A stretch of DNA of 64,000 nucleotides from assembly GCF_000745775.1 (NCBI RefSeq), contig NZ_JQJY01000003.1:248001-312000 (forward strand), given 5' to 3'. The position numbers were made by a program, and so were the translations under genes. The DNA comes from Flavobacterium sp. ASV13. Lineage in GTDB: Bacteria > Bacteroidota > Bacteroidia > Flavobacteriales > Flavobacteriaceae. Shown in pieces: positions 50,199 through 59,147 of the stretch (within the stretch, counting starts at the first letter, position 1; every line of letters begins with the position of its first letter). The notes beneath the pieces were generated by a model. It had not been told where the DNA came from. It searched no databases and saw nothing but the letters and a program-made list of their open reading frames with translations.

Positions 50199-51422
50199 AT
50201 GAAGATTCTAAAATATTTATTTCTTTTAGCATTATTAAGCTTAGTTGCTCTTACCGTTTTTGTTGCTACTCAAAAAGGAATTTTTGATGTAGAAAGAAGC
50301 AAAGTAATCAATTCACCAAAAGCTACTGTCTACAATTATATAAATGATTTTAGAAATTATGAAGATTTTGAATCATGGGCTCTTGAAGATCCGTCATTAA
50401 ACTTTACTTTCCCAAATAAAACAGCTGGAAACGGCGCATCATTTTACTGGACAGGAACTGAAGGTTCTGGAAATGCAATCACTCTCAAAACAAAAGATGG
50501 AGAAAGCATTCAGCAAAAAATGAAATATGATGGTACAGAGGCCGACGTAAACTGGACTTTCAAAGATACTTTAGCGGGAAAAACAAAAGTTACCTGGAAA
50601 GCAAAAGGGACAATGAGCTTTTTGTTCAAAATCTATACAGCCCTAAATGGAGGTTCAAACAAGGTTATTGGAACAATTTATGAAAAAAGCCTTGCCAACA
50701 TTGACAAAAATCTGGATTACGAAACTAAAACCTACAATATAAAAGTAGACGGTGTAGTACAAAAAACCGAAACACCTTATATTAAACAGACTTTTACAAG
50801 TGAAATTTCTAAAATAAATAAAAATGCAAGAATTGTCATTCCGAAACTTATTCATTTTAGCGAAACCAATGCGCTGCAAACAACAGGAAAGCCTTTCATT
50901 ATTTATCACACTTACGATACGACAACAGGATTAGCTAAGATTTCAATCTGTTTACCAATAAATAAAGAAATTTCGATTAGTTCAGGAAGTGATATCTTAT
51001 CAGGAAAATTAAATGGCTTTGAAGCTGTAAAAACAACTTTAACAGGCGACTATTCACATACAAGTGAAGCAATTGCTAAAACAACAGCTTATATAAACAA
51101 TCAAAAAATTATGCCAGATTTAAGCTGGTCGCATCTTGAAATATTAACTGTAAGCAAATTAGACACAAAAAGTTCGTCTAAATTACTTACAGAGATTTAT
51201 TTCCCTACAAAACCTAAAGTTGTTCCTGTAACAACAGCGCCAACTACTGATGTTTACGGTTCTCAGCCTGAGCCAACGGAAACAAATACAACAACCGCAG
51301 ATCCTGCTGCAACAAATCCGACAGCAACGACACCTGTTGTAAAAAAACCAGTGAAACCAAAACCGGCAGCACCAAAACCTGTCACTACTCCACCAGCAAA
51401 ACCTGAAGAAGACGAATTCTAA
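50199..51422 (+). CDS. SRPBCC (START-like) domain protein with Pro-rich tail
   Basis: A 407-aa protein. An N-terminal membrane helix (~5-25, LFLLALLSLVALTVFVATQ) is followed by an SRPBCC/polyketide-cyclase-like domain (~30-170, INSPKATVYNYINDFRNYEDFESW). A GyrI/AraC-effector-like second domain follows (~190-345), then an unstructured Pro/Thr/Lys tail (~350-407) that may interact with the cell wall. The ECF sigma gene starts 58 nt later on the same strand. Confidence 0.78.
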   Translation: MKILKYLFLLALLSLVALTVFVATQKGIFDVERSKVINSPKATVYNYINDFRNYEDFESWALEDPSLNFTFPNKTAGNGASFYWTGTEGSGNAITLKTKDGESIQQKMKYDGTEADVNWTFKDTLAGKTKVTWKAKGTMSFLFKIYTALNGGSNKVIGTIYEKSLANIDKNLDYETKTYNIKVDGVVQKTETPYIKQTFTSEISKINKNARIVIPKLIHFSETNALQTTGKPFIIYHTYDTTTGLAKISICLPINKEISISSGSDILSGKLNGFEAVKTTLTGDYSHTSEAIAKTTAYINNQKIMPDLSWSHLEILTVSKLDTKSSSKLLTEIYFPTKPKVVPVTTAPTTDVYGSQPEPTETNTTTADPAATNPTATTPVVKKPVKPKPAAPKPVTTPPAKPEEDEF

Positions 51423-51480
51423 AATAAAGACTTTTAAACCTTTAGCTTAAAATTCATTCTAATACGATAAATGAAAAAGT

Positions 51481-52023
51481 TTGACAGACGAGAAGGAATT
51501 TATACAAGAATTATTAAATCCTAAAACGCAAAACGCTGCGTTTCAAAAACTCTTGTCTGATTATCAAAAACCGCTGTATTCTCATATTCGGAACATTGTT
51601 TTGAATCACGATGATGCAGATGATGTTTTGCAAAATACTTTTGTAAAGGTTTTTCAGTATTTAAAAAATTTTAAAGGCGAAAGCAAGCTTTTTTCCTGGA
51701 TGTATCGCATTGCAACAAACGAAGCTTTGACCTTTTTAAATCAAAAAGCAAAACTAAGCGGATTAACATCAGAAGCTTTACAGACAAAAACGATAGAAAA
51801 TTTAAAATCTGATATCTATTTTAATGGAGATGAAATTCAAATAAAGCTCCAAAAAGCCATAATCACTCTGCCCGAAAAACAACAATTAGTCTTCAAAATG
51901 AAATATTTTGAAGAATTAAAATATGAAGAAATTGCTGAAATTTTAGGAACTTCAGTAGGCGCATTAAAAGCATCTTATCATCATGCGGTAAAAAAAATTG
52001 AATTATATGTTACATCAAATTAA
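51481..52023 (+). CDS. ECF-type RNA polymerase sigma factor (TTG start)
   Basis: A 180-aa sigma-70 family protein. Region 2 is LNHDDADDVLQNTFVKVFQYLKNF to LFSWMYRIATNEAL, and region 4 is LPEKQQLVFKMKYFEELKYEEIAEILG. The start is TTG at 51481; the nearby ATG at 51471 is out of frame and would give only 17 codons. It is followed by a membrane protein and a Spy-like protein in one unit, as in many Bacteroidota ECF loci. Confidence 0.9.
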   Translation: MTDEKEFIQELLNPKTQNAAFQKLLSDYQKPLYSHIRNIVLNHDDADDVLQNTFVKVFQYLKNFKGESKLFSWMYRIATNEALTFLNQKAKLSGLTSEALQTKTIENLKSDIYFNGDEIQIKLQKAIITLPEKQQLVFKMKYFEELKYEEIAEILGTSVGALKASYHHAVKKIELYVTSN

Positions 52024-52056
52024 ACCTTTTGTAAAAAAAACTATCTTATAGACATT

Positions 52057-52470
52057 ATGAAAGCATTTAAATTAGAAAACGAACCGAAAATCAAATCTGG
52101 ATTTAAAACTCCAGAGCATTATTTTGATGATTTATCGGCAAAAGTTTTACAGCAGATTAACGAAAAAGAAGTAAAAGTAATACCGTTTTACAAACGTAAG
52201 AATGTAATTTCAATCGCTGCGGCCGCAGTAATTGTTTTTGCACTTATGATTCCTATAGTCAATAATTACAATGCCACTTCTAAAGAACTTGACGAAGCCA
52301 CTTTAGAAACCTATTTATCTTATCAGTCTAATTTGAATCAATATGATCTGATTCAGAATCTGGACACAAAAGATATTCAAAAACTAAATAAAAATGTTGC
52401 TATTGAAGATGAAACTCTTGAAGACATCCTGGCATCAAATCCAAACATCGAACACTTAATTTCTGAATAA
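52057..52470 (+). CDS. Putative anti-sigma-like single-pass membrane protein
   Basis: A 137-aa protein with a soluble N-terminus containing GFKTPEHYFDDLSAKVLQQINE, one transmembrane helix (~55-70, VISIAAAAVIVFALMIPIV) and an acidic C-terminal part with repeated LETYLSY/LEDILASN words. Its position 33 nt after the ECF sigma gene and its one-pass topology fit an anti-sigma factor, though no zinc-binding HxxxCxxC is present. Function inferred from context. Confidence 0.65.
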   Translation: MKAFKLENEPKIKSGFKTPEHYFDDLSAKVLQQINEKEVKVIPFYKRKNVISIAAAAVIVFALMIPIVNNYNATSKELDEATLETYLSYQSNLNQYDLIQNLDTKDIQKLNKNVAIEDETLEDILASNPNIEHLISE

Positions 52471-52487
52471 AAAACAAAACTTAAAAG

Positions 52488-52946
52488 ATGAAAATCAAAA
52501 ACATATTGCCGATAATTTTATTCCTGGTAAGTTTTTCATTTTATGCGCAAAGCGGTAAAACAGATGAAAAACGTGAAAAGATTAAAGCTTATAAAGTTTC
52601 TTTTTTAACAACCGAATTAGAACTGACTCCCACAGAAGCTGAAAAATTCTGGCCCATTTACAATGCCTATGATGATAGACAATTTGAATTGAGGCATCAA
52701 AAAATGAAAGCCTATCTAGAGCGTCTGGATGATGATAATATCAATTCAATTTCAGAAAAAGAAGCTGCAGTCCTGCTTGCACAAATGGAAAGCACTGATA
52801 AGGAATTATATCTTTTACGCGAAAAATACAATTCGAACTTAAAGAAAATACTTTCAGCCAAAAAGATATTAAAGCTTAAAAAATCTGAAGACGACTTTAA
52901 CCGAAAATTATTAAAACAATATCGCGATAAAGCTGCAAAAGATTAA
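52488..52946 (+). CDS. Periplasmic Spy-like partner of the ECF sigma locus
   Basis: A 152-aa exported helical protein (signal ending FYAQ) with LTTELELTPTEAEKFWPIYNAYDDRQFELRH, the LTP-x-EAEKFWP motif typical of proteins encoded after Bacteroidota ECF sigma factors and probably sensing envelope state. It is 17 nt after the membrane protein gene, so all three are one operon, closed by a terminator. Confidence 0.78.
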   Translation: MKIKNILPIILFLVSFSFYAQSGKTDEKREKIKAYKVSFLTTELELTPTEAEKFWPIYNAYDDRQFELRHQKMKAYLERLDDDNINSISEKEAAVLLAQMESTDKELYLLREKYNSNLKKILSAKKILKLKKSEDDFNRKLLKQYRDKAAKD

Positions 52947-52962
52947 GAAAAGTACAACAGCG

Positions 52963-53016
52963 ACAAACCCCCTATATAATAATACTTACTTTATTATTTA
53001 GGGGGTTTGTTATTTT
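52963..53016. terminator. Terminator after the ECF sigma operon
   Basis: Stem ACAAACCCCCTA/TAGGGGGTTTGT with an AT-rich inner part, followed by T-rich sequence. Confidence 0.8.
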
Positions 53017-53032
53017 TAAGAATACTGTGTGA

Positions 53033-54094
53033 CTATATAAAAGTGATTCGGATTAACTTATTATAACCCGCAGCGATTGCAGTATTTTTATTAACGAATC
53101 GGATAGTAAAAAGCTTAGAATCATCTGATAATTGTTTCCATGTTGCACCTCCATCCTGAGAATACTGGATTCCTGAAGAACCCACACAAACTAATTCTCT
53201 GGCATTACTTCCTGGAACATATTGAACACATGACGCATATCCAAAACCTTGATTCTGTCCTACTAATTCCCATGTTTTCCCTCCGTCTTTAGTACAAATT
53301 TTGTTTTCAGCATTTTTCTCTGGAAATTCATAATCTCCGCCTGCTGCAAAACCATGTTTGGCATCATAAAAATCAGCTGTAAAAATACCAGTCATTTCTT
53401 TGCCCTGCATAATTGGAGTATCAACGACTTTCCATGTTTTTGCTTTATCAGGAGAATAAAAAACACGAGCTTTTTTTCCACCAGAAACCAGCCAGGTATC
53501 ATTTCCTTTAATTACAATATTGGTGTTACTTGCTGCAAAAGCTGCTTCACCTTGAGTGTTTGTAGGCAATTTATCAGATAATAGCTTTGTCCAAGTTTCA
53601 CCTCCATCACGAGTAACAATCATAGAAAAAGTATCTTCTGTAGGATCACCAATTGCAATTCCTTCTTTGTCATTCCAAAACTGCATACTGTCGTAAAACA
53701 CTTTCGAATTAACTTCTTTATAAACTAATTTTACTTTTCTAGTTTTTTTATCAACCTGATACAATAAAGCAGGATTTCCTACACTTAACAAAAACACGCT
53801 TTTTGTGTTTTGCGCAATACTTCTAAACTCTAAATTAAGTGTATCACGATAAATATGATCTTCAAATTTCTCTCTCTTATCTAAATCAAAACAGCCAAAA
53901 CGGGAATTATCGGCTCCGTACCAAACTTTATTATTATCAATTGAAATAGCTCTGATGCTGATTTTATCCTGAAACAAAATTTCTGTCTGCATCGAAACAA
54001 AACCGCCTGTTACTGGCGCTTTATCACTATTTTTCAATGCTTTAAAAGACACCAACAAAACAAATAAACTAAAAAATAATATAATTTTTCTCAT
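53033..54094 (-). CDS. Exported BNR/Ycf48-like beta-propeller protein
   Basis: A 353-aa secreted protein with an N-terminal signal segment. Asp-box (S/T-x-D-x-G-x-T-W) repeats occur as VTRDGGETWTKL, YSPDKAKTWKVV, CTKDGGKTWELV and YSQDGGATWKQL, so it folds as a beta-propeller of sialidase or photosynthesis-system-assembly type. No sialidase Arg triad is obvious. Bacteroidota homologues are often labelled oxidoreductase without proof. Function unknown; it may aid protein assembly in the periplasm. Confidence 0.72.
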   Translation of the reverse strand: MRKIILFFSLFVLLVSFKALKNSDKAPVTGGFVSMQTEILFQDKISIRAISIDNNKVWYGADNSRFGCFDLDKREKFEDHIYRDTLNLEFRSIAQNTKSVFLLSVGNPALLYQVDKKTRKVKLVYKEVNSKVFYDSMQFWNDKEGIAIGDPTEDTFSMIVTRDGGETWTKLLSDKLPTNTQGEAAFAASNTNIVIKGNDTWLVSGGKKARVFYSPDKAKTWKVVDTPIMQGKEMTGIFTADFYDAKHGFAAGGDYEFPEKNAENKICTKDGGKTWELVGQNQGFGYASCVQYVPGSNARELVCVGSSGIQYSQDGGATWKQLSDDSKLFTIRFVNKNTAIAAGYNKLIRITFI

Positions 54095-54330
54095 GTAGGT
54101 TAGATTTAGTATTTGCTAAAATACAATTATTTATAACATATAAAATAGCTTTTGTTTTTTTTGATAATAAAATTTTTGAACACTATTTTTTGTCAAGGCA
54201 AAAATAAAAACAATCCAATAAAACACAACTATTTAACACTAAGCTTTTTAATAGAATCAGACATACAAATTATTTTTTTGGCACAGTAATTGGATATTCT
54301 ACAATAATTAATTTTTCAATATTATTTGCC

Positions 54331-55602
54331 ATGAAAGCGAACCTACTTATACTAGCATTTTTAACTATCGGACTTAGTTCTTGTTCAGCACAAAATCAAG
54401 CCACTGTTTATGCAAAAAATTCAGACATCAGCGATAACTTAGATTTAAGAGCTGTTGCTTCAATGTTTGGAGAATCATCAAATCTTCAGGATTTTGAAAG
54501 AAGATTGAATGATCCAAAATATCAAATATCAAATCTTGATTTAAATGGAGATGATCAAGTTGATTATTTACGTGTAATCGAATCTGTAGAAAACAGAACT
54601 CACGTTGTAATTATCCAGGCAGTTTTAGATCGTGATGTTTACCAAGACATTGCAACAATAGATGTAGAAAGAGACAACTATAACAAAGTAACTGTACAGG
54701 TTGTAGGAAACACTTATTTATACGGAGCAAACTATATTTATGAGCCTGTTTACAATGTTGTTCCAGTAATTTACGGTTCGTTTTGGGTAACAAATTACAG
54801 ACCATACTGTTCTACTTGGAATTGGGGGTATTATCCAACTTATTACACAGCGTGGAGACCTTACCCTGTTTACAGATATAGAAACAACGTAAATATTTGC
54901 ATCAACGCAAACTACAGTTACAACTATGTAAATTACAGAAGAAGTTACAGAGCTCCGGTTCTTTACGAATCAAGACGTACTTATGGATACGAAAGAATGA
55001 GACCTAATTACAGCTTTGCAGACAGACACGTGAATACAAGCAACAGATATGATTTGGACCAAAGAAGAGCAACAAGCAGAAACTATAATGCTTCTCAAAA
55101 CAATGACAATCCAATCAGATCAAATTCTGGAAGACCTCAATATGGAGAAAACAGAGTTTCAGATAGAAACTATAATTCAGACAGAAGTTATAACAATACA
55201 AGCCGTCCAGCTGTAAACAACAGAGAAAATAACACACCTGTTGCTACTCCTTCAAGACCAGATTACAGCAGAAACAATCCCGCTGTTTCTGTTCCAAGAG
55301 GAAATTCAGAAAACAGAAATTATGCAGACAGACCAGCATCTCAAAACAATAATCCTTCAAGAGGTTATTCTGAAAACAGAGGAAACTCAATGAACAGACC
55401 AAGCGTTGAAAGAACTGCTCCTGCACCACAAGCGCAGCCATCAAGAAGTTACTCTGAAAACAGAGGAAACTCAGAGAACAGATCTTATAGTTCAAGACCA
55501 CAAAGCGCACCTCGTTCTGAAGCTCCACAAATGAGACAAGAATCTAGAAGCAGTGAACCACAAAGAGAAAACGGATCTAGAGGTGGCGGCAGAAGAGGAT
55601 AA
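54331..55602 (+). CDS. Lipoprotein with Asn/Arg/Ser-rich repetitive C-terminus
   Basis: A 423-aa lipoprotein (lipobox LSSC). Residues ~30-130 form an EF-hand-like or beta-rich domain with SNLDLNGDDQVDYLRVIESVE. A Tyr/Trp-rich stretch follows (~145-210). From ~240 to the end the sequence is low-complexity, with repeated SRNYN, SENRGNS and SRPQ words and a basic Gly/Arg end. This disordered tail is likely exposed on the surface. Function unknown. Confidence 0.65.
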   Translation: MKANLLILAFLTIGLSSCSAQNQATVYAKNSDISDNLDLRAVASMFGESSNLQDFERRLNDPKYQISNLDLNGDDQVDYLRVIESVENRTHVVIIQAVLDRDVYQDIATIDVERDNYNKVTVQVVGNTYLYGANYIYEPVYNVVPVIYGSFWVTNYRPYCSTWNWGYYPTYYTAWRPYPVYRYRNNVNICINANYSYNYVNYRRSYRAPVLYESRRTYGYERMRPNYSFADRHVNTSNRYDLDQRRATSRNYNASQNNDNPIRSNSGRPQYGENRVSDRNYNSDRSYNNTSRPAVNNRENNTPVATPSRPDYSRNNPAVSVPRGNSENRNYADRPASQNNNPSRGYSENRGNSMNRPSVERTAPAPQAQPSRSYSENRGNSENRSYSSRPQSAPRSEAPQMRQESRSSEPQRENGSRGGGRRG

Positions 55603-55631
55603 TCAAAATATCACAATTTTTATTTAAAATT

Positions 55632-55666
55632 AAAAGCACAATTTGGGGATTGTGCTTTTTTTTATC
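55632..55666 (+). terminator. Terminator of the 423-aa lipoprotein gene
   Basis: Stem AAAAGCACAAT/ATTGTGCTTTT with a 6-nt loop and eight T. Confidence 0.85.
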
Positions 55667-55704
55667 TTTTTAATTATAATTGTCTCTAATTTGTTTTAAA
55701 ACAG

Positions 55705-55712
55705 TAAATTTG
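55705..55712 (+). promoter_or_regulatory. -7 box of the kup promoter
   Basis: TAAATTTG lies 25 nt before the chosen ATG at 55737, with a weaker TTG 22 nt upstream at 55680-55682. It lies inside the longer open frame, which excludes the Met at 55680 as the start. Confidence 0.5.
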
Positions 55713-55736
55713 CAACCGTCTTTTATAAAATCAAAC

Positions 55737-57713
55737 ATGAGCGCAGCGCATAAAAACTTACATAGTAAGTTGTCTATAGGGGGTCTATTGATCACATTAG
55801 GAATTATTTATGGAGATATTGGCACCTCTCCATTGTATGTAATGAAAGCCATTCTTGGTGAATATGCAATAAATTCGGATATTGTTTTAGGGGGGATTTC
55901 CTGTGTTTTTTGGACTCTTACTCTTCAAACTACAATAAAATATGTACTTATTACTTTAAGTGCTGACAATCATGGTGAAGGTGGAATTTTTGCTCTTTAT
56001 GCTTTAGTCAAAAAAACAAAAATTCAATGGCTCATTGTGCCCGCCATTATTGGGGGAAGTGCACTTTTGGCCGATGGAATTATCACACCTCCAATTTCAA
56101 TTTCATCTGCAGTTGAAGGAATCAGAGCTTTCTATCCTACAATGGAAACGGAAACCATTATTTCTATTGTAATTGCCATTCTATTTATTTTATTTACGAT
56201 ACAGCAATTTGGAACAAAATTGGTTGGAAAATTTTTCGCACCAATGATGTTGATATGGTTTGCAATGCTTGGAACTTTAGGAGCAATTCAGATTTTTCAC
56301 TATCCTGAAGTTATCAAAGCGGTAAATCCATATTATGCTTACCATTTATTATCTATTCATCCTGACGGATTTTTTGTTCTTGGTTTTGTATTCCTTTGTA
56401 CGACAGGAGCTGAAGCTTTGTACTCTGACATGGGGCACTGCGGAAGAAAAAACATTCGTATCAGCTGGATTTTCGTAAAAGCTACTTTAGTATTAAACTA
56501 CTTTGGTCAGGCGGCTTATTTAACACATCACGAAGGAAGCACTTTACAGCAATTAGGCGGAGAAAATGGAAACCCATTTTACTTAATCATGCCACACTGG
56601 TTTCTTCCATTCGGAATTGTAGTAGCAACTTTAGCAGCTGTAATTGCATCACAAGCATTAATTAGCGGTTCGTTTACTTTGATTAATGAAGCAATGCGTC
56701 TGAATTTCTGGCCAAAAGTAAAAATCAAATATCCGACAGAAGTTAAAGGTCAATTATACATTCCGTCAATTAACTGGTTATTGTTTTTTGGATGTGTTGG
56801 AATCGTACTTCACTTCGAAAAATCAGGAAATATGGAGCATGCTTATGGTCTTGCCATTATTTTATGTATGATCATGACTACTATTCTATTGAATTATTAT
56901 TTGATCATGAAGCGTGTAAAACTATATTTTATGGTACCGTTGATCACGATTTATTTATTGATTGAATTCAGTTTCCTTTTTGCCAATATTACAAAATTTG
57001 CCGAAGGCGGTTATGTTACTTTGATTATTGCAATTTTATTGATTTCAATTATGACGATTTGGTATCTGGCTAAGAAAATTAACAAAAGCTATACTAAAAT
57101 CATCAAAATTGACGATTATAAAAAGGTATTAGTAGAACTGAGTAAAGATTTATCAATTCCAAAATACGCGACGCATTTGGTATATATGACGAATGCCAAT
57201 CGTGTTGATGAATTAGAGGAAAAAGTAATTTATTCGATCCTGCAAAAGCGCCCAAAAAGAGCTGATATTTACTGGTTTGTACACGTAAATATTCTTACTG
57301 AGCCTTATAAAACTGAATATAAAGTTACTGAAATTGCCAGAGATGACATTTACAGAATTGATTTTAACTTAGGATTTAGAGAGCCTACAAAAATCAATTT
57401 AATGTTCAGAGAAGTAATCCGTGATATGGTAAAACGTGGTGAAGTTGATATTACCAGCCGTTATGAATCATTGAACAAAAACAATATTATTGGAGACTTT
57501 AAATTTGTATTGTCTGAGAAATTCTTATCAAACGACAATGATTTAAGATGGCACGAAAATATTATCATGAACTCTTATTTCTTTATCAAAAAACTGAGTT
57601 TGTCTGAAGAAAGAGCATTTGGTTTAGATAGTAGTTCGGTTAAAATAGAGAAATTCCCAATGGTGCTTCACGCTCCGGAAAACATCGGATTGACCCGAAT
57701 TATAAAAAATTAA
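55737..57713 (+). CDS. kup: KUP-family potassium transporter
   Basis: A 658-aa K+/H+ symporter of the inner membrane. The start MSAAHKNLHSKLS precedes the family signature LITLGIIYGDIGTSPLYVMKAIL (first helix). GVVFWTLTLQT-like text and DNHGEGGIFALYALV follow, then about 12 helices to residue ~445 and a soluble C-terminal domain (~450-658) as in other KUPs. It takes up K+ under low-K+ conditions. Single gene. Confidence 0.94.
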   Translation: MSAAHKNLHSKLSIGGLLITLGIIYGDIGTSPLYVMKAILGEYAINSDIVLGGISCVFWTLTLQTTIKYVLITLSADNHGEGGIFALYALVKKTKIQWLIVPAIIGGSALLADGIITPPISISSAVEGIRAFYPTMETETIISIVIAILFILFTIQQFGTKLVGKFFAPMMLIWFAMLGTLGAIQIFHYPEVIKAVNPYYAYHLLSIHPDGFFVLGFVFLCTTGAEALYSDMGHCGRKNIRISWIFVKATLVLNYFGQAAYLTHHEGSTLQQLGGENGNPFYLIMPHWFLPFGIVVATLAAVIASQALISGSFTLINEAMRLNFWPKVKIKYPTEVKGQLYIPSINWLLFFGCVGIVLHFEKSGNMEHAYGLAIILCMIMTTILLNYYLIMKRVKLYFMVPLITIYLLIEFSFLFANITKFAEGGYVTLIIAILLISIMTIWYLAKKINKSYTKIIKIDDYKKVLVELSKDLSIPKYATHLVYMTNANRVDELEEKVIYSILQKRPKRADIYWFVHVNILTEPYKTEYKVTEIARDDIYRIDFNLGFREPTKINLMFREVIRDMVKRGEVDITSRYESLNKNNIIGDFKFVLSEKFLSNDNDLRWHENIIMNSYFFIKKLSLSEERAFGLDSSSVKIEKFPMVLHAPENIGLTRIIKN

Positions 57714-57730
57714 CCTTTTCAAAATATTCT

Positions 57731-57770
57731 AAAAAACACTCTTTTAAAACTTTATCAGAGTGTTTTTTTC
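57731..57770 (+). terminator. Terminator of kup
   Basis: Stem AAAAAACACTCT/AGAGTGTTTTTT with a 14-nt loop and T-tract. Confidence 0.8.
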
Positions 57771-57832
57771 TTTTTAAATGAAAGTCAAATGAACAATCAG
57801 CATTAAAAATTTAACTTTCAATCAATTAATAG

Positions 57833-57840
57833 TACCTTTG
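57833..57840 (+). promoter_or_regulatory. -7 box of the rRNA methyltransferase promoter
   Basis: TACCTTTG lies 17 nt before the ATG at 57858, with a TTTA at a 19-nt spacing as a weaker -33 element. Confidence 0.45.
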
Positions 57841-57857
57841 CAACTCAAATTATAGAA

Positions 57858-59072
57858 ATGAGATTACACAGAAATTTAGTTTATACTACCATCGATTCTT
57901 TAAATGCAATTTTCAATGAAGGAGAATATGCAGATAAAGTGGTAGCAAGAGCATTAAAAAAAGACAAACGTTGGGGAAGTTCTGACAGGAAGTTTGTTGC
58001 TGAAACAATATACGAAATTGTTCGTTGGAAGCGTCTTTACGCAGAAATTGCGGAAGTAAAAGAACCATACGACAGAGATAATTTATGGAGAATGTTTGCG
58101 GTTTGGGCTGTTTTAAGAGGATACCCAATCCCGGACTGGAGACAATTAGAAGGAACTCCTGAAAGAAAAATAAAAGGTCGTTTTGATGAGCTTTCGAAAG
58201 TGAGAGCTTTAAAAGAATCTATTCCAGATTGGATGGATGAATTAGGTGTAAAAGAATTAGGCGAAAAAGTTTGGTCTAAAGAAATTGCAGCTCAAAACCA
58301 ACCGGCAAAAGTTATTTTAAGAACAAATACACTTAAAGGAACTAAAGAAAACTTAAGAAACACGTTGATGGATTTGAATATTGAAACAGAATATTTGAAA
58401 GATCAGCCCGAAGCTTTGGTTTTAAAAGAAAGAGCAAATGTGTTTTTGACAGATGCTTTTAAACAAGGTTTGTTTGAAGTTCAGGATGCCAATTCGCAAT
58501 TGGTCGCAGGATTTCTGGACGTAAAACCAGGAATGCGTGTTGTTGACACCTGCGCAGGAGCGGGAGGAAAAACATTACACATGGCTTCTTTGATGGAAAA
58601 CAAAGGTCAATTGATTGCAATGGATTTGTACGAAAGCAAATTGAAGCAATTAAAATTAAGAGCTAAAAGAAATGGCGCTTTTAATATTGAATACCGCATT
58701 ATTGACAGCACAAAAGTCATCAAAAAATTACACGAAAAAGCTGATCGTGTTTTAATTGACGCACCATGCAGCGGATTGGGAGTTTTAAAAAGAAATCCAG
58801 ATTCGAAATGGAAATTACAGCCTGAATTTATTGACAACATTCGTAAAGTTCAGAGTGAGGTTTTAGAAAGCTATTCTAAAATTGTAAAACCAGGCGGAAA
58901 ATTAGTTTATGCAACTTGTTCTGTATTGCCTTCTGAAAATCAGGAGCAAGTAGAGAAATTTCTAAAAACAGAAATAGGAAAACAATTTAAATTTATTGAA
59001 GATCGCAAAATGCTGGCTTCTGAATCTGGTTTCGACGGATTCTATATGGCACTTTTAGAGCGTAAAGCATAA
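57858..59072 (+). CDS. RsmB/NOL1-type rRNA m5C methyltransferase
   Basis: A 404-aa SAM enzyme that methylates cytosine C5 in rRNA (or possibly tRNA). A helical NusB-like N-terminus (~1-150) precedes a Rossmann domain with motif I VVDTCAGAGGKTLHMASLM, motif IV DAPCSGLGVLKRNPDSKW (catalytic-release Cys) and motif VI YATCSVLPSENQEQV (nucleophilic Cys). The two Cys arrangement is complete, so the enzyme should be active. Which cytosine is modified cannot be told. Confidence 0.9.
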   Translation: MRLHRNLVYTTIDSLNAIFNEGEYADKVVARALKKDKRWGSSDRKFVAETIYEIVRWKRLYAEIAEVKEPYDRDNLWRMFAVWAVLRGYPIPDWRQLEGTPERKIKGRFDELSKVRALKESIPDWMDELGVKELGEKVWSKEIAAQNQPAKVILRTNTLKGTKENLRNTLMDLNIETEYLKDQPEALVLKERANVFLTDAFKQGLFEVQDANSQLVAGFLDVKPGMRVVDTCAGAGGKTLHMASLMENKGQLIAMDLYESKLKQLKLRAKRNGAFNIEYRIIDSTKVIKKLHEKADRVLIDAPCSGLGVLKRNPDSKWKLQPEFIDNIRKVQSEVLESYSKIVKPGGKLVYATCSVLPSENQEQVEKFLKTEIGKQFKFIEDRKMLASESGFDGFYMALLERKA

Positions 59073-59091
59073 GACTTTAATTCACATATTT

Positions 59092-59138
59092 AAAATCCCA
59101 AATTTCAATCGCAGTTATTGAAATTTGGGATTTTTTAT
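59092..59138. terminator. Bidirectional terminator between methyltransferase and menE
   Basis: Perfect 18-bp stem (arm AAAATCCCAAATTTCAAT) with a 7-nt loop, between convergent genes. Confidence 0.85.
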
Positions 59139-59147
59139 TTTAGGGTT

